From: DATJFQ01 sp035495555
Lineage (GTDB): Bacteria; Acidobacteriota; Vicinamibacteria; Vicinamibacterales; 2-12-FULL-66-21
Direction: 5' to 3'
NCBI GenBank assembly: GCA_035495555.1
Contig: DATJFQ010000018.1
Location: 1 to 14,105, forward strand
DNA: 14,105 bases
Numbering within the stretch: the first letter of the stretch is position 1; each line of letters opens with the position of its first letter. The notes below the pieces were generated by a model. The model was not told the origin of the DNA. It did not search any database and saw only the letters and a list, made by a program, of their open reading frames with translations. Positions 1-6,690 of this stretch are shown in pieces. A program made the position numbers and the translations under genes.

Positions 1-123
1 GGACCGGAAGCCGTTGCCACTGATTGCGGAGTAATGCACGAATACGTCGCTACCGCCCTCCCGCTCAATGAAACCGTAGCCCTTGGCGTTGTTGAACCAC
101 TTGACCTTACCTGTAATGCGCAT
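1..123 (-). CDS. Cold-shock protein, CspA family (3' end cut off by window edge)
   Basis: The visible 41 residues are the N-terminal part of a cold-shock domain, a small OB-fold that binds single-stranded RNA and DNA and acts as an RNA chaperone in the cytoplasm. Both nucleic-acid-binding motifs can be read: RNP1 as KGYGFI at residues 14-19 and RNP2 as VFVHY at 27-31, preceded by the usual GKVKWFNNAKG strand. Family members are about 65-70 residues, so roughly 25 are missing beyond position 1. The ATG at 121-123 is supported by a purine-rich Shine-Dalgarno AGGGAAGAG (128-136) four bases upstream. The gene is divergent from purH and has a leader of about 110 nt containing a terminator-like hairpin and a second hairpin. 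This suggests control at the RNA level, as is known for other csp genes. Family assignment is certain; which paralogue it is cannot be told. Confidence 0.95.
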   Translation of the reverse strand, partial: MRITGKVKWFNNAKGYGFIEREGGSDVFVHYSAISGNGFRS

Positions 124-142
124 CGTTCTCTTCCCTATCGCC

Positions 143-163
143 GAAAGCTCCACATGAGCTTCC
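143..163 (-). promoter_or_regulatory. Second leader hairpin before the cold-shock ribosome-binding site
   Basis: On the minus strand GGAAGCTC (156-163) can pair with GAGCTTTC (143-150), eight pairs with one G-T, around the 5-nt loop ATGTG. It sits between the terminator-like hairpin and the Shine-Dalgarno site at 128-136. Long structured leaders are typical of cold-induced csp mRNAs, where structure affects translation and stability. The role here is inferred. Confidence 0.5.
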
Positions 164-169
164 GGGCAC

Positions 170-200
170 AAAAAAAGACCGCGAGTGCTTGCGCGGCCTC
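170..200 (-). terminator. Terminator-like hairpin inside the cold-shock leader
   Basis: On the minus strand, arm GGCCGCG (192-198) pairs with CGCGGTC (177-183), seven pairs including one G-U, around an 8-nt loop. It is followed at once by seven T residues (170-176). This is the classic form of an intrinsic terminator. It lies between the promoter (239-267) and the cold-shock start codon (123), so it cannot end an upstream gene. It is better read as an attenuator, or as the 3' end of a short leader RNA. Confidence 0.7.
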
Positions 201-238
201 GACTTCTACGCTGTGGGAACGCCCCTCAACGCAGCGCT

Positions 239-267
239 ATCCTAAGCATCTGTCACATGGCTGTCAA
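239..267 (-). promoter_or_regulatory. Sigma-70-type promoter of the cold-shock gene
   Basis: On the minus strand the -35 box TTGACA (262-267) is a perfect match to consensus. It is separated by exactly 17 bases from a -10 box TAGGAT (239-244), which matches TATAAT at four of six positions. Transcription would start near 231-233, giving a leader of about 110 nt before the cold-shock ATG. No other minus-strand gene lies between this promoter and the cold-shock gene. Confidence 0.75.
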
Positions 268-336
268 GGGTATGCGGCCGGAAAGGTCGATTTTTCAACA
301 TGATGCCTCCGGTACTCCCTTGAAATCCTGCGCATC

Positions 337-413
337 CCTGATACCCGACAACCTGACACCCGATACCTGACACCTGATACCTGACACCTGATACCTGACA
401 CCTGACACCTCTC
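337..413. repeat. Degenerate heptanucleotide repeat tract abutting the purH start
   Basis: Ten 7-bp units of the form CCYGAYA run from 337 to 407, mostly alternating CCTGACA and CCTGATA, with one extra A at 351. A degenerate eleventh unit (CCTCTC plus the A of the start codon) runs into the purH ATG. The alternation also gives a 14-bp super-period (351-364, 365-378, 379-392, 393-406). The tract occupies the place where a Shine-Dalgarno site would be, and none is present. The rest of the 290-bp gap between the cold-shock gene and purH (124-413) holds only the minus-strand promoter and leader elements. I see no convincing plus-strand promoter. Confidence 0.85.
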
Positions 414-1997
414 ATGCCTCGAGCCGTTCTTAGTGTTTCCGATAAAACCGGGCTGGTCGACTTTGCCCGTGGACTCGCCGCACGGGGTTTCGATCTCGTT
501 TCGACCGGCGGCACCTCGCGCACGCTGCAACAGGCTGGGCTGGCGGTTGTCGGCATCTCCGACGTCACCGGCTTTCCGGAAATGATGGATGGTCGCGTCA
601 AAACCCTGCATCCGCTGGTGCATGGAGGCATCCTCGCGCGCCGCAGCCGCGCCGACGACCTCGCCGCTGCCGCCAAACACGGCATCACGCTGATCGATGT
701 GGTGGTCGTCAATCTGTATCCGTTCGTGAAGGCGGCGTCGAATCCCGAGACGCCATTCGACGCGTTGATCGAGGAGATCGACATCGGCGGGCCGAGCCTC
801 GTGCGCGCGGCTGCCAAGAACTTTCAGGACGTGCTCGTTGTGGTCTCGCCCGAGGATTACACGGCGGTTCTCGCCGAGCTGGATCGCCCGACCGGCGTCG
901 CGCGCGCGTTCCGCTTCGAGCTGGCGCGGAAAGCGTTTGCGCACACGGGCAGCTACGACACGGCGATTGCGTCGACGCTTGGAACCGTTAGCGCAGACGG
1001 GGATGGCTTTCGGCGACAGACCGACCGTGGACCCGACATCATGAACCTGGCGCTGCGGAAGGTCCGCGACCTGCGTTACGGGGAGAACCCGCATCAGACG
1101 GCGGCTTGGTACGCGGAAGATCCGGGCGTGGCACTGGGCGCCGCAACGGTGCTGCAGGGCAAGGAGCTGTCGTACACGAATCTGCTCGATGTGGATGCCG
1201 CCGCCCGCATCGTGCTGGAGTTCGACGAGCCCGCGGCGGTCGTCATCAAGCACACCAATCCGTGCGGCGCGGCCACCGGAAGCACGGCTGCGGAGGCGTA
1301 CGTGCGGGCGCGTGAGGCCGATCCCCTCGCGGCCTTTGGCGGTATCGTCGGCGTCAACCGTGCGATTGACGTCCCCACCGCGCAGGCGATCGCGTCGACG
1401 TTCATCGAAGCGGTGGTCGCGCCGGCTGCCGAGGAGGACGCCCGCAACATACTCGCGGCGAAAGCGAACATGCGCGTGGTCATTGCCGACGTCGCCCGGC
1501 TGCAGAAAGAAGGAGGCCGCGACCTCCGCTCGATTCTTGGTGCCGTGCTCGTGCAGTCACGCGATCGGGTTGTGGAAGCGGCGCAGCCATGGCCATCGGG
1601 CGATCTGCGCGTCGTGACGCGACGGCAGCCGACCCCGGAAGAATGGCTGGCACTGCGGTTTGCGTGGCGCATCTGCGCGCACGTCAAGTCCAACGCGATC
1701 ATCTTCACGTCAGCCGATCGCACGCTCGCCATCGGAGCAGGACAGATGAGCCGTGTGGATGCGGCCAAAGTGGCGCGCCTGAAGGCCGACGCGAGCGGCG
1801 TCGACGTGCTCAAAGGATCGGTTGCCGCATCGGATGCGTTCTTCCCCTTTCGCGATGGCCTCGACCAGGTGGCGGATGCCGGTGCGACGGCCGTCGTTCA
1901 GCCTGGCGGGTCGGTCCGCGATCAGGACGTCATTGCCGCCGCGGACGAACGCGGCCTGGCCATGGTGTTCACCGGTCGTAGACACTTCCGGCACTGA
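414..1997 (+). CDS. purH: Bifunctional AICAR formyltransferase / IMP cyclohydrolase
   Basis: PurH catalyses the last two steps of de novo purine synthesis in the cytoplasm: formylation of AICAR with 10-formyl-tetrahydrofolate, then ring closure to IMP. The N-terminal MGS-like cyclohydrolase domain shows STGGTSRTL near residue 30, DGRVKTLHP near 60 and VVNLYPF near 100. The formyltransferase domain carries LRYGENPHQ near 219 and the catalytic KHTNPCG starting at Lys279. The protein ends in the family-typical MVFTGRRHFRH. At 527 residues it is full length. The ATG at 414 matches the usual N-terminus (MPRAVLSVSDKTG), but it has no Shine-Dalgarno site and follows directly on a heptamer repeat tract. 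The stop lies 10 bases before the likely start of the YitT-family gene, so the two are probably co-transcribed. Confidence 0.97.
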   Translation: MPRAVLSVSDKTGLVDFARGLAARGFDLVSTGGTSRTLQQAGLAVVGISDVTGFPEMMDGRVKTLHPLVHGGILARRSRADDLAAAAKHGITLIDVVVVNLYPFVKAASNPETPFDALIEEIDIGGPSLVRAAAKNFQDVLVVVSPEDYTAVLAELDRPTGVARAFRFELARKAFAHTGSYDTAIASTLGTVSADGDGFRRQTDRGPDIMNLALRKVRDLRYGENPHQTAAWYAEDPGVALGAATVLQGKELSYTNLLDVDAAARIVLEFDEPAAVVIKHTNPCGAATGSTAAEAYVRAREADPLAAFGGIVGVNRAIDVPTAQAIASTFIEAVVAPAAEEDARNILAAKANMRVVIADVARLQKEGGRDLRSILGAVLVQSRDRVVEAAQPWPSGDLRVVTRRQPTPEEWLALRFAWRICAHVKSNAIIFTSADRTLAIGAGQMSRVDAAKVARLKADASGVDVLKGSVAASDAFFPFRDGLDQVADAGATAVVQPGGSVRDQDVIAAADERGLAMVFTGRRHFRH

Positions 1998-2007
1998 CGC
2001 GCATAAC

Positions 2008-2853
2008 GTGCGGGTGCGACGTGAACTCCTGAACGTGCTCCTCATCGTTGCGGGAATCGTTTCCGCGGCGATGGGCATCAAAGGTTTTCTGTTGTCGAGC
2101 CACTTCATCGACGGCGGCGTGACCGGCCTGTCGATGCTCGCGTCGCAGGCGACGGGCATTTCGCTTCCAGCGCTTCTGCCGGCGATCAACCTGCCATTTG
2201 TCGCGCTCGGCTTTCACCAGCTCGGCGCGGTGTTCGCCATACGAAGCACATTCGGGATCGCCGGGCTCGCCCTCGTCCTTGCGTTCGTGCCGTTTCCGGA
2301 TGTGACGCCGGACCTCGTGCTCACGGCGGTCTTCGGCGGCTTCTTCCTGGGGGCGGGGATCGGTCTCGCCATACGCGGTGGTGCCGTCCTCGATGGGACG
2401 GAGATTGCGGCGCTGCTCATCAGCCGCCGCGGCGACCTGCTGCGAGTGGGAGACGTCATCCTCGCCTTCAACGCGGTGCTGTTCGTGTCGGCAATCGCGC
2501 TGCTCGGCGTCGAACCCGCGCTCTATTCGATACTCACGTACGTGGCCGCTGCCCGCACCCTCGACTTCGTCATTCACGGGATCGACGAGTACACGGCCAT
2601 CACGATTGTGTCGGACCACAACGCGCAGATCCGGCAGCGCATCATGCACGCCCTCGGCCGTGGCGTCACGATCTACCGTGGCTCGGGCGGCATGAGCGGG
2701 CAGGAGCGCGACATTCTGTACTGCGTCGTCACGCGGCTCGAGGTCGGCAAGGTGAAGGGGATCGTTCGCGACATCGATCCTGATGCGTTCGTCGTCTATC
2801 ATCCGCTCGCGGGCGCCGAGGGAGGCGTCGTGAAGACGCGCGGCTCTCACTAG
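2008..2853 (+). CDS. YitT family membrane protein (DUF161 plus C-terminal DUF2179)
   Basis: This is an inner-membrane protein of 281 residues with several hydrophobic helices, the first at about residues 8-29, and the family motif GGVTGLSML near 36-44. After the membrane part (to about residue 190) comes a soluble DUF2179 domain, starting around DEYTAITIVSD and containing the RGVTIYRGSGGMSG segment. The two-part order is characteristic of the YitT family, whose physiological role is not settled. The frame stays open upstream into purH, but homology starts only at LLNVLLIVAG. I therefore chose GTG at 2008, ten bases after the purH stop; GTG at 2014 is the alternative. Neither has a clear Shine-Dalgarno site, so translation may be coupled to purH. 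It ends three bases from the stop of the convergent minus-strand operon. Confidence 0.88.
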   Translation: MRVRRELLNVLLIVAGIVSAAMGIKGFLLSSHFIDGGVTGLSMLASQATGISLPALLPAINLPFVALGFHQLGAVFAIRSTFGIAGLALVLAFVPFPDVTPDLVLTAVFGGFFLGAGIGLAIRGGAVLDGTEIAALLISRRGDLLRVGDVILAFNAVLFVSAIALLGVEPALYSILTYVAAARTLDFVIHGIDEYTAITIVSDHNAQIRQRIMHALGRGVTIYRGSGGMSGQERDILYCVVTRLEVGKVKGIVRDIDPDAFVVYHPLAGAEGGVVKTRGSH

Positions 2854-2856
2854 CGC

Positions 2857-4506
2857 TCAGGGCGCGAGTACTTCGTAGAGCTGCACCGTGTGTCCGTTCC
2901 ACTGCGTGTCCGCGGCAAGCCGCAGACGCGTGTCGTGACGCATGGCGTCCATCAGTTCGCGGCAGCCAGGGTAGTAGAGCCCGCAGTTCACCGTCACATA
3001 CTTGACCCCGCGGCTGCGAAGCGCGGCAATGCTCGTCGCATCGGGGAAGAACACCATCTGCTTCCGGAACTCCGCATACGAGTTCGGGATGAAACCGCTG
3101 TAGCCGTTGACCATGCGCATCCAGTGCCACAGCGAAAAGTACATGAACGGGATGTTGGCGGTCTCGTCCTCGAGGAGAGGTGTTTCGGCAATCACGACGT
3201 TCGGCGTGTACTTCAGCACCTCGTAAACCGACGGCGGCTCCTTCCATACCGGCTGAAGCGCAAGCGCGGGCCAGGCGTCGACCATGGCGAACGCGATCAG
3301 CGCGGCGAATGCTGCACGTTGATACAGGCGCGACCGGCGCCACGCGAGTACGCGTTTCGCGCCGAAGCCGGCGAGCACCGCGAGCGTCAGCGCGACGAGT
3401 GCGCCGAAACGCGCGGGCGAACGAAGGCCGCGAAACGGACTGAGGAAGCGGTAGAACAACGGATACGAGACGCCGTTCAGGCCAAGTGAGCCGTCATATG
3501 AAAGCAGAAGGCCGGCCGTATACACGAGCGGTACCGCACCGAACGGTGGAACCATTCCCGCGATCGCGAGCGTCAACGGCGCGGCGCCGGGAAACATCGT
3601 TCGCTCCGGCGCAGGACGATGGAGGACGTTGCGCCAGAGGATGCTGTAGCGGTTGACGCGCAGATAGTCGTCCGGCACCGCGCTGTAGTGCTGGACTTCA
3701 TCAAGGGAACGTTCACCCTTTATCGGTTCCGCCGCGCTGAACGCGCGCGCCAGTGGCAGCGCAGCCATGCTGGCAAGGGCGGCCGACACCAGCAGCGGCA
3801 GCGCGAGCGGGCGTAGTGAAGGCCGATACACGATCAGCAGGCCGGCGCCAATCGCGGCGGCATACACCACGAAAAACACACCGTAATACATCGACGAGTA
3901 GAGCTGCGCCACCAGCGACGCCGCGAACGCGAATGCGTACAGCCAACGCGAACTCCGCATCCCGGGTCCCGGATCCCGCATCCCGGCTCCCTGAGCTCCG
4001 CTCACCAACAGATGCAGCGCCAACAGCCCGAGCGGCATCCACTGCGTCATCTGAAGTTCGAGGTGGCTGTAATGGTCGAATCGGTATCCGCAACAGGCGT
4101 AGATCACTCCCGCGACGAATGCTGCGCGGGGCGACGCGGTCAGCCGTTCAACCAGGAGATAGACGGCGATGCCGGAGAACCAGAACGCCGACACCAGCAA
4201 GAGGTTGTAGACGACGACCGGGTGCAGCCCGATCGCCAGCAACGGCGCTCCCGTCAGCGACGGAAGGATGATCGGATCCGACAGCGTCAGCGTGAGCCGT
4301 TCGGGGTAGAAGATATTGGCGTCGAAGAGGTGACGAGGGTCGGTGATCAGTTGATGGTTGACCCACCCGATTCGCCAGACCGAAAACAGCGGATCACCGA
4401 AGTCCGGCACCGAATCCAGATGTCGCACCTGCTGGTACAGCAGGAGCGTCACCACGGCGCCCAGACCCAGGGCGGCGACGACCGCGCGCCTGGTGCGCTG
4501 CGACAC
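2857..4506 (-). CDS. Large polytopic membrane protein, GT-C-like putative glycosyltransferase
   Basis: The 549-residue protein has about ten or more hydrophobic segments from residue 8 to about 415, then a soluble C-terminal domain of roughly 130 residues. An acidic motif DFGDPLFS (Asp35, Asp38) sits in the first loop after the first helix. A conserved-looking FYPERLTLTLSD follows. This plan resembles GT-C glycosyltransferases, which use polyprenyl-phosphate sugars outside the membrane. The family match is by architecture only and the substrate is unknown. Start is GTG at 4504-4506, two bases after the heptose-kinase stop, so it is the last gene of the LPS operon. Residues of about 171-185 come from an in-frame heptamer repeat tract (3954-3995) in a loop between helices. 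An alternative reading is a YfhO-like membrane protein of other function. Confidence 0.75.
   Translation of the reverse strand: MSQRTRRAVVAALGLGAVVTLLLYQQVRHLDSVPDFGDPLFSVWRIGWVNHQLITDPRHLFDANIFYPERLTLTLSDPIILPSLTGAPLLAIGLHPVVVYNLLLVSAFWFSGIAVYLLVERLTASPRAAFVAGVIYACCGYRFDHYSHLELQMTQWMPLGLLALHLLVSGAQGAGMRDPGPGMRSSRWLYAFAFAASLVAQLYSSMYYGVFFVVYAAAIGAGLLIVYRPSLRPLALPLLVSAALASMAALPLARAFSAAEPIKGERSLDEVQHYSAVPDDYLRVNRYSILWRNVLHRPAPERTMFPGAAPLTLAIAGMVPPFGAVPLVYTAGLLLSYDGSLGLNGVSYPLFYRFLSPFRGLRSPARFGALVALTLAVLAGFGAKRVLAWRRSRLYQRAAFAALIAFAMVDAWPALALQPVWKEPPSVYEVLKYTPNVVIAETPLLEDETANIPFMYFSLWHWMRMVNGYSGFIPNSYAEFRKQMVFFPDATSIAALRSRGVKYVTVNCGLYYPGCRELMDAMRHDTRLRLAADTQWNGHTVQLYEVLAP
3954..3995. repeat. Heptanucleotide repeat tract inside the GT-C-like gene
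   Basis: Six consecutive 7-bp units (plus strand TCCGCAT, CCCGGGT, CCCGGAT, CCCGCAT, CCCGGCT, CCCTGAG) run within the coding region. On the coding strand the pattern is mostly GGGANNC. Six units make 42 bp, or 14 codons, so the frame is kept. The encoded loop (AGMRDPGPGMR) is rich in Gly and Pro and lies between two membrane helices. Confidence 0.75.
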
Positions 4507-4508
4507 GT

Positions 4509-5516
4509 CTACCGTTCGGCTGCGATCGCCATCGCCGCAAGCAGTTCGCCCGGCGTGACCGTCGCCGCGCCGAACTTGGCGACGACGAGGCCCGCCGCGG
4601 CATTGGCCATTTGGGCGGCTTCGACGAAGGCTCCCCCCGACGCGAGCGCGAGACCCATGGCCGCGATCACGGTGTCACCCGCACCGGTCACGTCCGCCAC
4701 CTCGCGAGCCGACGCCGGCAGATGCCCCTCGGCATCGGGCCCGAGCAGCCACATCCCCTGATCGCCGCGCGTGACGAGCACCGCGTCGCATCGGGCGCGT
4801 TCACGAAATGCGCGCGCCGCGATGCGCGCCTCGTCCGAGGAGCGGATCCGCAGATGCGTCGCTATTTCCGCTTCGTGGTGATTCGGCGTGACGACAGTTG
4901 CGCCCGCGTAATACCCGAGATGGGGGACTTTCGGATCGACGAGCAGCGGAATACCCCTGTTACCGGCCGTTTCGATCGCGGCCGCGAAGACCCGTCTCGT
5001 AATACAGCCTTTCAGATAGTCGGAGACGACAATGGCCGATGCGTCGGCCGCGTTCCGGTGGATGGAGTCGATGATGCCACGCTCCGCGTCCCCCGACACC
5101 TCCGTGTCGGTTTCGTAGTCCACTCGTGCCACCTGCTGATTGCGCTCGGTGACGATGCGGACTTTCGTCGTCGTCGTCCGATCGGAATCGGCCGCAAGGA
5201 ACCCCGCCTCGATGCCCACCTCGCGACAGCCGCGTGTGAGCGCCGCCCCGTTGTCGTCCTGTCCGATCACGCCGATCAAGGTTGCATGGCCGCCGAGCGC
5301 GGTGATGTTCTGCGCCACGTTGGCGGCGCCGCCGATGCGGTGCGTCTGATGATGAAACGCGACGACGGGCACCGGCGCTTCCGGCGAAATGCGCGTGACG
5401 CGCCCGACGAGAAACGTGTCGAGCATCGCGTCGCCGACGACGACGACGTGCGCGTTGGAGAATGCCGAAACGAGCCGGGAGGCGCGCTCAGGCGCGAGCG
5501 GCAGCAGGGTCATCAT
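4509..5516 (-). CDS. rfaE1: D-glycero-beta-D-manno-heptose-7-phosphate kinase (RfaE domain I / HldA)
   Basis: This is a cytoplasmic ribokinase/PfkB-family enzyme that phosphorylates heptose 7-phosphate at C1 on the way to ADP-heptose, the donor for LPS inner core. It is close in sequence to the kinase half of E. coli HldE: VVVGDAMLD near residue 25, RISPEAPVPVV near 42, GGAANVAQN at 62-70, and the active-site DVTGAGDT with the catalytic base near Asp281. It has 335 residues and no nucleotidyltransferase domain, so it is the single-function form; the adenylyltransferase must be elsewhere. I chose ATG at 5516 (ATG 5513 is next); a TTG at 5534 would extend it six codons. The gene overlaps the end of the upstream O-antigen-ligase gene by 29 bases, which suggests coupled translation. 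No strong Shine-Dalgarno site is visible. Confidence 0.93.
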   Translation of the reverse strand: MMTLLPLAPERASRLVSAFSNAHVVVVGDAMLDTFLVGRVTRISPEAPVPVVAFHHQTHRIGGAANVAQNITALGGHATLIGVIGQDDNGAALTRGCREVGIEAGFLAADSDRTTTTKVRIVTERNQQVARVDYETDTEVSGDAERGIIDSIHRNAADASAIVVSDYLKGCITRRVFAAAIETAGNRGIPLLVDPKVPHLGYYAGATVVTPNHHEAEIATHLRIRSSDEARIAARAFRERARCDAVLVTRGDQGMWLLGPDAEGHLPASAREVADVTGAGDTVIAAMGLALASGGAFVEAAQMANAAAGLVVAKFGAATVTPGELLAAMAIAAER

Positions 5517-6690
5517 CGCCGCGCGCCGCCGCAAACGGCAGCGTCACGAGCACGAGGAAGAGCATCAGGAACTCCGAGTCGCCGAAGTTGTATTCGAACA
5601 GTCCGGCAGCGAGCATCGCACACACCGCCGCAAGCGCCGCTGCCGCCGGAACTTTGTCGACCTGGCGCCGAAACAATCGGAACTGGGCGGCGACGAGGGC
5701 GAATATGAACCACAACCAGACAGCGAGCGCCGGCAGGCCGCGTTCGGCGGCAATCTGCAGTGGGACGTTGTGCAGGTGCGGATTGATGCGATTGACGGCG
5801 TAGTCGGGACGATACTGCGCGTAGACGCGGGGGACCATGTTCGGACCGACCCCCGTCAGCGGGTGGTCGTGAACCATCCGCGCGCCTATTTCGATCATCG
5901 CCAGCCGGTCCTGATTCGTCGGCTCCTGCACGTCGAAGATCGACATCACCCGTTTGGTGACCGTGCCCGGTGCGACGGCGAACAACACGGCCACGAACAG
6001 CGGCAGCAGGATGGTCAAGCGCAGATCCTTCAAGGCGAGGAGCAGCGCGATCGCCACCGACGCGCCGATCCAGGCGCTACGGCCGAGTGTCAGCGCCAGC
6101 GCGACGACCAACGCGGGCATCACCAGCGCCGGCCAGGTGCGACCCTGGCGGCCGAAGATGAGGCGCGCCAGGGCCGCGCAGATGACGAGCATCAACAGCC
6201 CCGAGTAGGTCATGTAATGCGACATTGCACCTTCGGGACGGCGTCCGAGATTGTCGTAGTGCAGCAGTCCGTACTGAACGATGCCGTACGCGGCGCTGGC
6301 GGCGCCGACTGACACGATGACGTCCACCACGAGCGCGGCACGCTCGCCGCGCGCGATTTGATAGACGGCCGGCACGATCACGAACAGCAGCAACTGCTTG
6401 TCATCGACGATGCTCGTGGCCGGTTCGAGCGAGAACGCCGAGATCGTGATAGTGACCGCGGCATACGCGGCCAGCGGCCAGAAGAATCGCGGGACAGCAG
6501 GGAACGTCCGATCCTGAACGAGTTGCGCGGCCCAGCAGACCAGCAGCAGCGCGAGCAGGATGTTCGCGGCGGCGATCGAAATCTGCAGCGACGCCGCGAA
6601 GCAAAGCAGCAGCACGAACGTCGCGCGCTCGAGTCCGTGCTCGGCTCGCGGATGCGTGAGGCTCATCGCTGCAGTAGTCATCGTGGTCAC
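5488..6690 (-). CDS. O-antigen ligase family protein (WaaL/Wzy_C type)
   Basis: This is a polytopic inner-membrane protein of 400 residues with around ten or more hydrophobic segments and one larger periplasmic loop at about residues 260-325. That loop carries GVGPNM and the signature PHLHNVPLQIAAERG, with His307-Asn308. In the family, this loop joins glycan from an undecaprenyl carrier to lipid A-core (WaaL) or polymerises O units (Wzy). The sequence alone does not separate the two, but neighbouring heptose kinase and heptosyltransferase genes favour a ligase. The GTG start at 6690 is supported by AGGAG five bases upstream and by a 4-base GTGA overlap with the heptosyltransferase stop. ATG at 6681 is the alternative. 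The 3' end overlaps the heptose-kinase gene. Confidence 0.87.
   Translation of the reverse strand: MTTMTTAAMSLTHPRAEHGLERATFVLLLCFAASLQISIAAANILLALLLVCWAAQLVQDRTFPAVPRFFWPLAAYAAVTITISAFSLEPATSIVDDKQLLLFVIVPAVYQIARGERAALVVDVIVSVGAASAAYGIVQYGLLHYDNLGRRPEGAMSHYMTYSGLLMLVICAALARLIFGRQGRTWPALVMPALVVALALTLGRSAWIGASVAIALLLALKDLRLTILLPLFVAVLFAVAPGTVTKRVMSIFDVQEPTNQDRLAMIEIGARMVHDHPLTGVGPNMVPRVYAQYRPDYAVNRINPHLHNVPLQIAAERGLPALAVWLWFIFALVAAQFRLFRRQVDKVPAAAALAAVCAMLAAGLFEYNFGDSEFLMLFLVLVTLPFAAARGDDDPAAARA

Noticed and set aside
320..348. Plus-strand purH promoter with TTGAAA (320-325) as -35
   Set aside because: No acceptable -10 lies 16-18 bases downstream, as that region is already heptamer repeat. 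The purH promoter therefore stays unknown.
337..413. CRISPR array
   Set aside because: Units are 7 (or 14) bp with no spacers between them, and there are no cas genes in the window.
264..1253. Long minus-strand open frame antisense to purH (and the shorter 242-817 frame)
   Set aside because: Both are shadows of the GC-rich purH gene, and part of their translation is just the heptamer tract read backwards. There is no family similarity, and purH is certain on the plus strand.
1822..2007. Upstream extension of the YitT-family gene into purH
   Set aside because: It lies in another frame of purH, is Arg/Ser-rich with no membrane or family similarity, and homology begins only after GTG 2008.
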